Source: Vanilla planifolia
Taxonomy: Eukaryota; Streptophyta; Magnoliopsida; Asparagales; Orchidaceae
Length of the DNA stretch: 64,000 bases
Assembly: GCA_023846275.1 (NCBI GenBank)
Contig: CM043874.1
Location: 24,215,630 to 24,279,629 of the forward strand
Direction: 5' to 3'
Both the position numbers and the translations under genes were made by a program. Below, one piece after another: positions 13,561-26,049 of this stretch (positions within the stretch are counted from its first letter, which is position 1; each line of letters starts with the position of its first letter). The notes beneath the pieces are model-generated. The model was given only the letters and a program-made list of their open reading frames with translations. It searched no databases and was not told where the DNA came from.

Positions 13561-14800
13561 AAAAGGTGGAGTTAAAGGTTAGAAAAGTAGTTTTTTAGTT
13601 GGACAAAGAAAGTGCATCAAGACCTTATGGGTTCGATGATGTTTTCTTTCACAATATATTGTCATATTATAGCTTCAAATGTTCTAGATGTTGTAGCTAA
13701 CTTCATTGCTAGCAATCTAATCCTTAAGAGGATTGTTAGTTCAAACTTAGTGCTTATCCCAAAGACTCATAAGTCTACAGTGTTTCAAGAATTTAGACTA
13801 ATATATGTGTGCAACTTTGTTGAAATGATACTAAGCAAGCTGCTGGCCAAAAGACTACAAACAATCATCCCTAATATTATTTCCCTAAATAAATAAGATT
13901 CATAAAAGGAAGAGAGATTATTGATAATGTACACATTACTCAAGAACTTATGAGTTCGCTTAATTGGAAAATTAGAGGTAGAAATTGCATCATTAAGCTA
14001 AATATAAAGAATGCATTTGAAAATTTGTCTTGGAAAATTCTCTTTAAAATTTAAGAAAAATTTCAATTCTTAACTAGGTTCTAAGGTCTGGTTAGTAATA
14101 TCATAAGTTGCTTATGGTTATCCATCTTAATTAATGGTTCCCCTTATAGGTAATTCCAGTTAGTATTTAGAGCTAGGTAACCCAATCTCTCAATTACTTT
14201 TCATTATTGCAATGGAGGCTTTCATTCGAGCTTTAAAACTACATTTTATGAAGAAAAAAATACTACATTATGCCATTACAATAAGATGTCCTATGATAAC
14301 TCATCTTAGTCACGTTGGTAATATTATTTTCTTTAGCAAAGAAGACATAAGTCCCTTAAAACATATTATCAACTTTCTTAAAAGATTTCAACACATGTCA
14401 AGTTGCAACTAAACATGCAAAAGTACAAATTTTGTATTGTTTGAAGTGTGAAGTCAATTACAATTAAAAGAATAAGAAAGATATTGGGCTTTAAGGAAGG
14501 ATTTCTTACCTTCACATACTTAGGGTGCCCAATTTTTAATGATAGAAAGAGATCACTATACTTTCAGCACTTAATTGAAAAGCTACAAAACAAAGTAGCT
14601 GGTTGGAAGAACAAGGTTCTATTTATGAATTGCAAACTTATACTAGTAAAACATATATTAAACTTAATCCTAACTTATGTTTTATTAACAATAAGTTTTA
14701 TAATGCAAATCATCAATAGATATAAAAAGAATGTGTATGACCACCTATGGGGAGATATAGAAAATAATCATAAACATTATTGGATGAAATAGAAATGGAT
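13560..14800 (+). pseudogene. LINE reverse transcriptase remnant
   Basis: Three open segments (13612-13896, 14212-14412, 14448-14792) belong to one domain. Recognisable blocks are 'LVLIPKTHKST-FQEFRLIYVCN' (13750-13815, the LIPK...RPISL block), 'ELGNPISQLLFIIAMEAFIRAL' (14171-14235, the G-x-P-L-SP-LF-I-MEA-S block), 'HLSHVGNIIFFSK' (14299-14340, where the catalytic [F/Y]ADD is lost) and 'TYLGCPIFNDR' (14517-14550, the YLG-P block). This is the polymerase of target-primed reverse transcription. It is dead, given the lost active site and many stops. Confidence 0.8.
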
Positions 14801-15609
14801 ATGTGTGCCACTAGAGGAAAACAAATTAGACATTAGGAAATTAAAATATATCATACCAACATATTCAACAAAATAAAATTAGATATTATTAATTGATCAA
14901 TCCCTTTAGGTTTAGTTCATGAAAGTAAAACATTTGAATAGAAATCTGAAAGAGCACCAATTGGATATATGAATTAATATGAAAGAGACTTAAGATTTAG
15001 TGTTAGCCTTCACCTTCAGATCTTCTATAACTGAAAGGTGTTACTAGACACCAAGCAATAATGAGAGATTAATTTATAATTAGCATGGAATGAAATTAAA
15101 AATAGAATCTTTGAAACGAATTTAAGCAAGAGCATTTGGCATGAGAAACATCTCACAAAGATATCAATATTGGTCTAAAATATGTTGAACAAATTGCTAT
15201 CCTTCTTTGAATGGTTGAAAAGACTCAATATTCACCTTGCATTTAGATGTTTGCATTGCCTTAATGAAGACTCCATTGATTGTGTTTGCTCATTGTTATC
15301 TTACACATAATATTTAGCTTTTTTATGGCACAACTTTAGATATTTAAGTGTAGGTAAAGCAAAATATAAGTGCTCTTCACTATTGTTGGTGACAGGTGAC
15401 TAAAGGTATTACTTACCATGAATGCAATTTATATCCCTCATAATATGTTGGAACATTTGGAAGGATAGAAACGGAAAAGTATATGAGGATGTCAATGAAT
15501 CATAATTGGATATTTTACACAATATAGATTATCAATTCCAGCATAGTGTTTTTTAATAATGAAAATATTGTAAAAGAACATTATGCTTATGCAAATAGGC
15601 CTAATTCCC

Positions 15610-16060
15610 CCTTCAAATAGATGGAACTTATATATTATGAAATGGTACACAAAAATCGTTCTCTTGCTCACTTTGTTAAAATAAACATACATAAAACCAA
15701 TAAGGAAACTTTCTTTATGATAGATAGCATCATTAGAGATCATGATGCAAATGTTTTACATGCTTTTTCTTATCCTATAGGTTTCTACACTGAAGGCTAC
15801 ATTGTTAAGCATTAAAAAAGGTTTGTAGTGGTGCATCAATTGTCAATACACAATTAATCCTAACTACATTGCTTTAATAACAATGTTATAAGTTAGCTTA
15901 TAGTTGTATTTATATATTGCAGATTGCATGCAATAAGAAAAATAGGTGTCCACTTCCTTTTCAATGTAGTGAGAAAATTGAAAGAAGAATAAAAAAGAGA
16001 AGCAATTTACATAACAAAGAAATATAGGACCATTATATCTATGGAAAAAGTCAAATTGCC
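15610..16060 (+). pseudogene. LINE-encoded RNase H remnant
   Basis: The open segment 15621-15815 contains 'SIIRDHDANVLHAFSYPIG', the G-x-I-R-D-x-x-G strand pair of plant LINE RNase H domains. The following frame continues less clearly and ends near 'FFNSSHL' (about 16188), a typical end of LINE ORF2. The first catalytic Asp region ('K-INIHKT') has degenerated. The minus-strand open frame over the same bases is a shadow. Confidence 0.6.
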
Positions 16061-16819
16061 TTACATTTTCTTATCATTCAAAACTCTTAGTTTGATTATA
16101 CATGGATAGAATGATGATACTAAAAATCAATGATCGGGAACATTCCTTCTTTGAAATGTACAATATGTTATTTCTCATTGTACCAGACAATTTTTCAATT
16201 CTAGTCACCTCACTTTGGGTCACAATTCTCTTTGTACTTCTACGTCGGTGTATCATCTCATTATGTAGGTATAACATCTAACACTATTACATATGTGACA
16301 AATTATATGATTATATTCCCTCTTCAACCTTATATGCATTTATATGATTACTATTCATTATACACCTCATTGAACTCATATGTTTTGTCTCATGCCGCTT
16401 GTCAAACACAATCAGCCCAATAATTCTTACTAGTGTATCACCTACAGATGATCTGGTGTCGACTCAGTACATCATTTAAGTATTGTTCATCAAGTCGCAC
16501 CCACATAACAAGATGAAATTTCATTCATTATGCAATGATATCCATTTGGTACAATTCAAATCAATGCATAATCATGTTGATATTTCAATAGATTAATATT
16601 TGCTTTAGAAAGTTATGTTTGTAGGTGTCTAGCTACTAGTTGTTGTCGAAGTACAATGCTTGACTTTTGACAGCTTAGGCTAGTACGTTGGGGGTTATGG
16701 TATGCTATTCCCCTACATGATCAAATCTTTGATTTTGTGGTTGGGTTAAACATCCATTCCTAAATATTGTTTTGCACTAGTTTTCATTAATATATTAATA
16801 TATATTTATATATATAAAG

Positions 16820-17592
16820 AAACATAGCTTTTTACCCTCAAAGGAATATATAAACTAAAACAAGGAAAGATTTGATTAGACTATATGTGCTAGATTTTGA
16901 GAGTGATCGAGAGAGCTACTTAATCTTGATAGAGTTTTCTTACAATAATAGCTTCTAAGATAATATTATAATGACTCCTTATGAAACTTTGTATGGATGA
17001 AAATACTAATTTTCTCTATGTTAGTTTTATGGTAAGAAAAAGGGCTTGGTTTGGCCCAATTTTGTTAAGGAAGCCATAGAAAGATAAGAGTAATTAGAGA
17101 TAGATTCCAAAATTCTTATGATAGCTAAAAGAAATACTTCAATGTGAAATATAAGAATGTTAAATTCTAAAAAAGAGTGCATATATTCCTCAAAGTGAAT
17201 CTCTTAAAATGGATAATTAGATTTAGAATTTTTTGAATATGGAAAGGGTTGGATCTTTTTCTTATAAAATAGTATTGCCTCTACAGATGGTTGGAGTACA
17301 TAAAATTTTTAATGTTTCCTCTTTAAAAAGATATGTCCCTAATCTATCTTATATTATTTGTTTTGATTTAAAAAAAATTAAAAAAATAGCCCAATTTGTC
17401 ATTTGGGAATAATGAGTTAAGATTCAAGTTAATTAACGAAAGAGCTTATAAAACAAATTTATTCTAAACGTGAAAGTTCTCTAACATAATTAAATTAAAA
17501 GAGAAGTAATCTAAAAAGTTAAAGATTATATCATGCTTCAATATCCCAAAATTTTCAAACTTTGGGATGATATTTCTATAAAATAAGGAGAT
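16820..17592 (+). pseudogene. Decayed Ty3 integrase C-terminal half
   Basis: Continues the integrase broken at about 10870: 'AFYPQ' (16828, the TAFHPQTDGQSERT block with a short deletion), 'LIRLYVLDFES' (about 16870), 'IEFSYNNSF' (about 16925), 'MTPYETLYGW' (16972), 'LVWPNFVKEAIER' (about 17047), 'SKEYIYSSK'-like and 'SLKWIIRFRI' (about 17200), 'VHKIFNVSSLKRYVPN' (about 17297-17345), and a chromovirus-like C-terminal tail with 'PKFSNFGMIFL' before the polypurine tract. The polypurine tract is 'aaataaggagat' at 17581-17592. Position, order and strand match the 9.7-10.87 kb fragment, so both belong to one Ty3 element. Non-functional. Confidence 0.8.
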
Positions 17593-19074
17593 TGTGATAG
17601 CCTAACTTATTTAATTATGAATATATTCTACTTATAATTCAATATTGGATATGGGATATGTTGATTTAAAATTAAGAAATGGATATATTTCAATGCACCT
17701 CAATAAGTGTGTCACATTATTCATGCCAAGACTGAGATTTGAGCATGCCATTGAGAATATCTTAACGTAAGGGATTTGTTAATATGTGGTTTATAAATTT
17801 GAAAGTTATTTAAATTTCTTATAATTTTTATAAATTAAAAATAAAAAATATTTTATTCAATTCTTAAATTTTTTATGAAAGGATAAGAGTTCTCCTTTCT
17901 CATTCAATTACACAAGAGTGTGAGAGAAGGAATCCAAAAGGGAAGGAAGAGCTTGGAAAGGAAGACAGAGGTCAACTAGTGGAATTTTGGCATCGATATC
18001 TACTTTAGTTGGGCTTTGTTTAAGGAAGCTATGGTAGGAGTTGTGAACTTATGAAAGAATAATATCTCATGATAATCTAGATCCATTTTTTAGCAAATAT
18101 TTGTTCTAAGGAATGATGCTATTTGAGTTTTTTTTCCTTAGGTTACTATCATGCTACTATTTTAGTTCTTAATATTTGGTTTTGGGTTGGTCAAAGATAA
18201 GGTCAAATTTGGTTGTCATTATAGAAATTCATGTCTTGTGCATTATAGAATAGTCCTCAACAAAATATATAGGATAGACCTAAATATACTATAAATGAGT
18301 GAATTTGGATGATCCATTGAGGATTTTGGATTGACCATTTCTTAAGTAGATCAAATGGTATGATAATTTCCAATTGTAATTTATGATCAGACTTTAATAG
18401 TAGTGTTGTAGATCAATTCCTTTAGAAAATCATAAATTATATTTAATATTGTTATACTATATAATTTGTATAAATATGGTGAGTGTTGATAGTTCAATCA
18501 GACCATCATACAATGCTTTATGAATAACATCATATTATATGTCTATTTTATCATATGATCATCTTCAAGAATGAGGTTAAAGCAAAAGTTTGATCTATTC
18601 CATCTAGCATATGTATAGTGATATAATACTTATTGTATAGTTCAAAAAGGGAGGTTGACAATACGATGAGAAGGATTAAACAGTTAATTGCAACAAAAGG
18701 TTTAAAAGAATTTAGAGGTTTTTTGTAATTATTTTTATGAATGCTTATTATATAGACAATGAGTAATTTAAAGAAATGATGATAGAAAAGAAAGCTTAAA
18801 TAATGTTTATGAATTTAAAAGCCATATGAATGAAATATAAGTAATTATTTGATAGAATGTAATGAAAATTATGCAAGAAATAAAAGAAAGAGACGAAGGA
18901 AAAAATTGGTAATAATAAAGGCATGTTAGATCTATTATGTAAATAAATTAAATAATTATGATGTAAATTAAATTATTAAATTATCTTGAAATATTATTAT
19001 AAAATGCGATGTGAGCGTATTACATGACATAGATTCAACTACATACATTCTTATCTATCTGATGACATGCTATG

Positions 19075-19167
<93 letters not shown>

Positions 19168-20142
19168 TATGAGTATCAGAATATATAATAAAAAGAGAAA
19201 TATATGAAAATAAAAAGAAAGAAAAGAAAGAGAATAATTTTTTGAATAAGCTTGTCAAACTATTAGATCATGAAAGTGATGAAATAAGAATGTGATAAAA
19301 ATTTTCCTTTATGACCCTATCTCACAACTATTTAATATAAGAAAATCACCTTTACTATTATTGGTACCTGGATTATGTATCATAATACTGTAGAGAACTT
19401 ATCATCATGAGTATAAGGTACTAAGAATGTGAATGATGGTTCTATAATACATGATGATATGAGATTCTGAGGAATGAAGATAATGATCATGTGAAAACAT
19501 TATGATCCTAAGGAAAGAATTTATAAAGAAATGAGAAAGAAACAAAAATATGAAAAGAATATGAATATAAATGTAATAAAAATGATATAATATAAGTATC
19601 ATATGATATTATTACTATATGATGATTATGCACATTATAAGCATAAATACAATTATTCAACATTTTATATCTTTTACTAATGCTATGCATTATTCTTATT
19701 TACTATTCTATCTTTATTTGTCTACTACATAACATATTCATATTATTTTATTTACTTGTAGTTAGTGGTTCACTTACTAAATATGTTGTACATATTACCT
19801 ACGTATATTACAGCCCAGGGTGCAAATATAAATAGAGTGTAGGGTTCTTATAAGATATTTTAAGATCTTAAGTTTGATAATATGTTATTTTGTGAGCTCT
19901 GTGAGAGACTTTATATTTGTATAGTTTTTAGCTTGTGTTTTTATGACAACTTGAGACCATGTGTATTGCTTTCTGTACTATTATTTTATGCGAGATGTTA
20001 TATGGGATTTTTGAAGTTATTTGCTTGATTTTGGGATTGTGTCCTTTAGATTTTCTACTTGCTTTATATCTTACCAAATGTTTTGATGTTGTTGGTATTT
20101 TTTATTGAGTTATTTTAATGTTTAGTTAGGTGGGATGTGACA
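17593..20142 (+). repeat. Ty3/Gypsy 3' LTR
   Basis: Starts TGTGATAGCC directly after the purine-rich tract at 17581-17592 and ends TGTGACA at 20142. The next base begins Copia protease coding sequence. It holds the GA-rich leader block (about 17920-17975) seen in copies A and B, a (TA)n microsatellite, and a 'cttactaa...gtacatattacctac' block (about 19770) like one in the LTR near 62.75 kb. About 2.55 kb long. No matching 5' LTR was found in the window. Confidence 0.65.
19080..19166. repeat. (TA)n microsatellite
   Basis: About 43 uninterrupted TA dinucleotides inside the Ty3 3' LTR. The low divergence relative to its decayed surroundings shows ongoing slippage rather than age. Confidence 0.97.
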
Positions 20143-21656
20143 CTTATCATTGGGAAGTAATCACTTTGGAGACAACTCTAAGTATTGAGTCATCAACATT
20201 GGACTTTTTAGTAACTCCATATTAATTATTAAGGTTCTTCTAGTTGATGGATTAAAATACATCTTAACACTAGTCAACTTTATGACTTCGAACATAATGT
20301 AGATTTGAATACCAAACAATGCAAAATTAGTAAAAATAATAAAAAAACTAATTATTTATTTAAGAAAGAATAATACCTGTGCACTTAATTTAAAAGGTTT
20401 AGAACAATGTGGCTTAAAATTCCTTGCATCACAAGGTAACAATGTCAACCTTTGATAATGAAGACTTTTTAAGATAGTGCATCCATGATTAAGAAAATTA
20501 TAAAGCTTTAGTTAGAGGATTGCCTCTCTTAAAAATTAAATATGACCATATTCTTGGACCATGTCAAATGGGCAAACAAGTTAAAACATCATTCAAACCC
20601 AAAAAATGAAATCTCAATTAGTTGATAACTTGGATTTCTTCTTCCAAAACTTTTTGGACCTATTCAACTTGTAAGCCTAGGTTATAAATGGTATGAACTA
20701 GTAATTGTAGATGATTTATATCAATTTACTTAGGTAATCTTTCTTAAAAGTTTTCAAAAGGAAACTTTCTAAAAAAAAGTTTACAAAATTGTCATTTAAA
20801 TTCATAATGAGAAAACATCACAGTCATCTCAATTCAAAGTGACCATTGTAGAGAATTCAAGAATAAAATCTTATACAATTTTGTAATAACAATTGAATTA
20901 AACACACATTTTTAGACCCACTATACCATAACAAAATGTTATAGTTGAAAGGAATAATAGAACCCTATTAAATATAGCTAAATCAATGCTTAATAAATAA
21001 GATTTACTAATGTATTTTTGGGCCAAAGGAACAAATATCGCATATTATGCAATTAATCTTGTGTTATTACGTCTGAATCTAAAAACTACCTCTATGTATT
21101 AATAAAAGGAAGGAAACCTAAAATTTAACAAATTTCACTCTTACATGAATTCGATTATAGATGTTATGTTTATAACCACGGTAAGAATGAATTACATATG
21201 TTTGATTCTAAATTAAATAAAAGAATATCCTTAAGATATTGTCAAGTAACAAAGCCTATAGAGTGTATAACAAAAGAACATTAGTTGTTGAGGAATCAAT
21301 TCATGTGGCATTTGACGAATTGCTTTAATATTGAAAAATATGATAATTTTATTCAAATAATAAAAAAAATAAATTTAAAATTAGTATAATGGATGAACTA
21401 ACCTTCTTTTTAGTACTTCAAGAAAAACAAAAAAAATAATAACCTTCACATCACAAGTAAAATACACTAAGAAATTATTAAAAAGATTTTTGCATATTAA
21501 AATCTAAAAACAAAAAATTGTCCAATGACTACTAGTGTGAATTTTGATGAAGATGAAGAATAAAAATTTGTAAATGTGAAATTATATATAAGAATAATAA
21601 GGTCATTATTATATTTGATTACAACTAAATTAGATATTATGTTTAATATTTTTCTT
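20143..21656 (+). pseudogene. Decayed Copia protease, integrase and start of the RT C-terminal block (outer element, 5' piece)
   Basis: Pol of a plus-strand Copia starting abruptly within protease: 'GK-ITLETTLSIESS' (about 20153, the VTFGDNS region) and 'LLVDGLKYI' (about 20240). The pre-integrase block is 'LKGLEQCGLKFLASQGNNVN' (about 20390-20450). Integrase follows: 'GYKWYELVIVDD' (20680-20715), 'SDHCREFK' (about 20838), 'FLDPLYHNKMLL-ERNNRTLLNIAKSML' (about 20910-20990) and 'FGPKEQI'. All three DDE positions can be located, though not in one frame. Most of RT is deleted; after about 21350 the sequence jumps to 'MTTSVNFDEDEE' and 'SLLYLITTKLDIMFN' (21590-21648). The frame breaks at 21656, where an antisense Copia begins, and continues at 31405. 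Confidence 0.8.
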
Positions 21657-23895
21657 ATTAGAATTAGTTAGGAACTAATACTACAAGGGAGTGAATTGTT
21701 ATAACTTTTAATAAGAAACCAAGTTTTGACAAAGCTTTAAACTTCATTTCTAAAGAAAACAATTATTGCTAATTCTCATCATGGAATATGAATAAGAAAT
21801 CAAACATATAAAAAAGACACAAAAGATTTTTAGATAGTTCTACTTGACTTATGTCTACATTTAATCTCAATCAACTTGATTAAGTGTCCACAAACCACTC
21901 TCTTTTGCTACAATAGGTAGGGATAAACTAAATACAATAGTATCACTAGAGATATCAAAATAATACAATAGTTTCAACTAAACAAATAAAAATAATTGTT
22001 AAAAAAATAACACATATAAAGACCTATACCTTTAATCCTTTTATGGATAAATATGGATCCAAACTAAATAAAAGTGATTTTGCCAATGTGATCTTAATGA
22101 GAAGAAATGGAATAAAGTAAGAGATGTATTTCAAGAATTAATTAGTTGTTCTAGTTGGAATGAAGAAGGTTCATGTTTTTCTCTTCTTTTAAACTTTAGA
22201 TTATGTAACATATAATTTAGCTTCTTCTCTTCAAAATTAATCCTTATTTATATTAAAGTTAGTTCTAACTTTGGTTATGAACTTCCCAATTGCTAATTAT
22301 GCTTCCAAAAATGATTACAGTAATGTTATTACTTTGTGATTTCTTTCATATTAGTATGTTATTGATATCGTATTAGAACAATGAGAATTGAAGAAGGATC
22401 ACTCTAGTAATCTAATCATATGACTAGCATTATGTAAACAAAATGACTTATCATACAAGTTTGAGAGAGAGGTCCTTATATTGTATGGCATTAATTCATT
22501 GTGCAATACTTAATATTTTTTATATATATCATATCAGGTAATTACATGGATCATACTAGTAGATTTTATTTCATATTTATAGTTTAAATGAATCATATAT
22601 GTTTGATAATAGATCGCCACCATATGACACTTATTTTCACCAAGATTTGAACTCTCTAGAAAATATTATATGATATGATTCTATATGAACAAACACTTAT
22701 ACAATCATGTAGAAATTTGTTTAACTATACTTAAAGAGACACATACAACACACCTATCATAATAATATAACTGCTTTATTCTAAAATTGTTCTAAATGTT
22801 ATAAATAAAAATATCATACAAGAAAAATATATAGATCATTATTGTATAATAGTGTAGGCAGTTCAAAATTAAGTCATATTAGATAATTATCATATACATA
22901 GATATTGTTATTATATTCATATGATACGATTAATGTAATTCTTACTTAAGTGATTTGAGTTAGTAATGATAAAGAATGGACCATATAGATATGATATTTT
23001 CACCTTGTATTATAGATATAGTTGTTATAAGCACACAGATCAAAAAACTTGGTGAACATATTATGACTATTGTGCATATGACTAAGAGTAACAAGATAGG
23101 CCATATATGTACAATATAGTAATCGTACTTCTCCAACCACTACTAAATTTATACATATAATAGACTTTGAGAGGAAATAACTTGCATACTCATATAAAAG
23201 AAGCTTTGTACTCATACAATGTTAATGAAAACTCTACTTTTAAAGAATCAATAATACATGTACAAGATTGATACCTTTTATGATCATGTTTACACTACTA
23301 ATCTTAAATCCAAATGACAACAACATCATTACAATGAACCCATGATGTCTCTATGATGCCATAACCAACTCAAGCTTCAATTATAACTTTAAGCCTAAAT
23401 ACAAACTGTACAAGTATGATACAAGACATTATATCACATAATCTTAGATAGTGAAGAATATGACCTACTTTAAAACTAAATTCATTAACATAAGAGTTGA
23501 AATAATTTTAGAGCAATATGTAATGATGTTATTATAAACTATTGCAATTCTAAAAGACATTATAATCTTAAAATCATGATTTAGTAATGCCTACATGAAT
23601 TCTTATGTGTCATTTTTACAATGGATAAAGGTTTTACATTATAAATGGAGTAATATAGGTAATGCTCAAGTCCATGTGAATTAGCTATATTATAGAGAGT
23701 TTATCTTCATAGTTCTAGGAATTATAGATTTAGCCAACTAATCCAAAGGTCTTCAATTTTCTTTCAATTACCAAATGCTTGAACCTTGCTCCATATAATA
23801 ATTTACTATCAAACTCTAGAACTACACAACTCTTTTAAACATTCATTAATAATAATAAGATCTATTTTGTGATCATCATCCTCCAGATTATAACA
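21657..23895 (-). repeat. 3' LTR of antisense Copia
   Basis: On the minus strand it starts TGTTATAATC at plus 23895. It aligns along its length with 28898-31404; clear shared blocks are 'caagttttgaca' (21720; 28965), 'cacacctatcata' (22749; 29499), 'aattcttacttaagt' (22938; 29690) and 'gaagaatatga/tagttta' (23455; 30206). It is about 270 bp shorter because it lacks the segment present at about 30286-31045 of the other copy, partly offset by other indels. Confidence 0.8.
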
Positions 23896-24429
23896 ATCTC
23901 TCTTTTGATGATTACAAAACTAATGTTAGAAGGAAGATATTACTATAAATCATATATTAATATAAAATAGTATGAAACTAAAATGAAATTATTAGTATGA
24001 TAAATTTGTAATAGCAATCTAATTCTATAAGCAACATACACTCCAATAAATCTAATTATGTTAACAGCATACACTATAATAGATAGATATAAATATAAAT
24101 GTAGCTATAGCATTATAGAGTTGTTCCTCTTACATGTATGCATTCATAATAGTAACAACATATAATATAGCTTTTCAATAAAAATAACAATACTATTAAG
24201 CTCCCCTTACATTTACATGTCCACTAGAACTAGAAAGGACTCACATTCTCAAAAGATTTTACTTCTGACAAGAGATGCAATAGTATAATAGTATAACAAC
24301 CTAATTTCTAACATGCTCTACCTAAATTCCTAAGTTCTAGCACTATGCTCTCCCTCTTTTTCAAATCACTCAAAAGTGTTAATTACTACTAAAGTCAACC
24401 TGAGTATAGTGAACATTTTAGAAGGTATT

Positions 24430-24855
24430 GGTTTTGTAAAGATGTTAGTTAATTGATCAGAAGAAGGAATAAAAGTAGCTAAATATAATTCTTTTAGCAT
24501 GTTGTTTAATAAAATGATATCTAATATCAATGTACTTCATGTAAGAGTATTGAATAAGATTCTTTATTAGACAAATTACATTAGTATTATCACAATATAC
24601 TAGAATGTAAAATGTAAACCCTAGTCTATGAAGTACTATTTAATCCACAAAACTTGGCTTACACAACTTCCTGTAGCAATATGCTTAGCCTTGATTATGG
24701 ATAATGCAACACAATTTTGTTTATAATGGGCTTAAGAGATAGCATAACCACCAATCAATTGATACATTCTACATGTGCCCTTTCTATTTGCTTGGCTCTT
24801 GGCCAATTTAGCATCTATGTAAACAATCAAATCATACCTTCTTCACACTTGGGAT
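24430..24855 (-). pseudogene. Antisense Copia RNase H remnant
   Basis: Read on the minus strand, a degenerate 'DIRYHFIK' sits near plus 24510 and 'YCDNTNVICLIKN' near 24580, both signatures of Copia RNase H (the 'D-RYH-IR' and 'DN-SAI-L-KNP' blocks). It follows RT as expected. Stops and small deletions prevent function. Confidence 0.6.
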
Positions 24856-24856
24856 A

Positions 24857-25870
24857 TCATAATCCTAGTGATTTGGTCTTAATAAGATTTTTAAAAATGT
24901 GTTTTACAACTTGGAAATGAGATTCCTTAGGATTTGAATGGAATTGAACACACAAATTGGCATTAAACATAATATCAAGTTTATTAACAATAAGGTATAG
25001 TAATAAACCAATCATATCTCTATACATGCTTATGTTAACTATTCTTCTAGCTTCATCCTTACTTAAAGAAGTACTTGAATTTTTTGGGGTCTTCCTTGCT
25101 TTCATATTTCAAATCCAAATCTTTTAAGTCACCCCACTAAGTGTTTGGTTTATGAAATGAATATTCCTTTTCTAGTTTACTTAACTTGGAATCCTAAAAA
25201 GAAGGTTAACTTGCCCATCATATTTATTTCAAACTCTTCTTTCATTTTTTTAATAAACTTGTCATACATTACATCAAGAGTAGTTCCAAACTAATTAACC
25301 ACCACTAGAAGTTAGAATAAACAAGTTATTCACAACTTTGCCATTAATTAATCCATTTGAAATAAGAAAAGTGCATAGCCTCTCAAACCATGCACATGGT
25401 GCTTGCTTTAGTCCATAAAGAGCTTTCATTAATTTGCACACATATTCCAATTTATCATGGGCTTCAAATTTAGAAAGTTTTTCTACATAAAGTTCTTCAT
25501 AATGAACCCATTTAGAAATGCACTTTTGGCATCCATTTGATACAACTTGAAACCATTATGGCATGCACGTGCTAATAGGATTTTTATTGCCTTAAGTCAT
25601 GCCATGGAAAGGTTTCTTCTACATCAACTCTCTTAACTTGATTATATCCCTTTGTAACTAATCTTTCCTTCTTTATATAACTTCTCCATTCTCTTCTAGC
25701 TTATTTCTAAACACTCATTTTTTGCTTTATCTTTTAGTCTATGCATAAGGTTTCACCCTTCATTCCTTTCTAACTACTCTAATTCCTCATTCATTGCAAT
25801 TATCCATAATTCATCACTAAAAACTTCATCAACCATTTTAACTCTTTCTCTTATTTCACCTAAGATCAAT
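24857..25870 (-). pseudogene. Antisense Copia reverse transcriptase remnant
   Basis: Minus-strand reading from high to low coordinates gives 'ELWIIAMNEELE' (about 25815, the W-AM-EEL-AL block), 'YQMDAKSAFLNG' (about 25511-25550, the Q-DVKSAFLNG block with the first catalytic Asp kept), 'MMGKLTFFLGFQVK' (about 25190-25225) and the open segment 24857-25105 with 'MYRDMIGLLLYLIVNKLDIMF' and 'NPKESHFQVVKHIFKNL'. The [Y/F]VDD box near 25330 is degenerate. The last segment matches, block for block, the outer Copia at 21590-21648 and 31405-31500 on the other strand, so both elements belong to similar Copia families. Non-functional. Confidence 0.85.
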
Positions 25871-26049
25871 TCACAAGAATGATCCTTAGAAAATTTTTAT
25901 TCTTTCACATTTTTACTTTCATCTTTCTTTTCTTTTTTGGTTTTTTTATAGATTCATCCTTAAGACTTTACTCTAATTTATCTAACTAGTCAAATGAGGA
26001 TTGGCTACTAGTAGTTTTAGAAGGATTTTCATCAAATTTTGCATCAATT

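Larger units (their letters stand above)
10870..16815 (+). mobile_element. Nearly full-length decayed LINE (L1-like, with RNase H) inserted in Ty3 integrase
   Basis: A non-LTR retrotransposon whose limits are set by the two halves of the interrupted Ty3 integrase. In order: an ORF1-like region (about 11400-12250), an endonuclease with the GDFNVI motif at 12675, reverse transcriptase (about 13560-14800), an RNase H domain (about 15610-16060) with a tail ending in 'FFNSSHL' near 16190, then a non-coding 3' region running into a TA-rich end near 16790-16815. The RNase H after RT is a feature of plant L1-type LINEs. Every domain carries stops. Exact ends and target-site duplications could not be fixed by eye. 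Confidence 0.75.

Noticed and set aside
15492-15743. Minus-strand frame over the LINE RNase H
   Set aside because: Shadow of the plus-strand RNase H with its GxIRD motif.
19070-19258. Minus-strand open frame with a long Ile-Tyr repeat
   Set aside because: It is only the translation of the (TA)n microsatellite.
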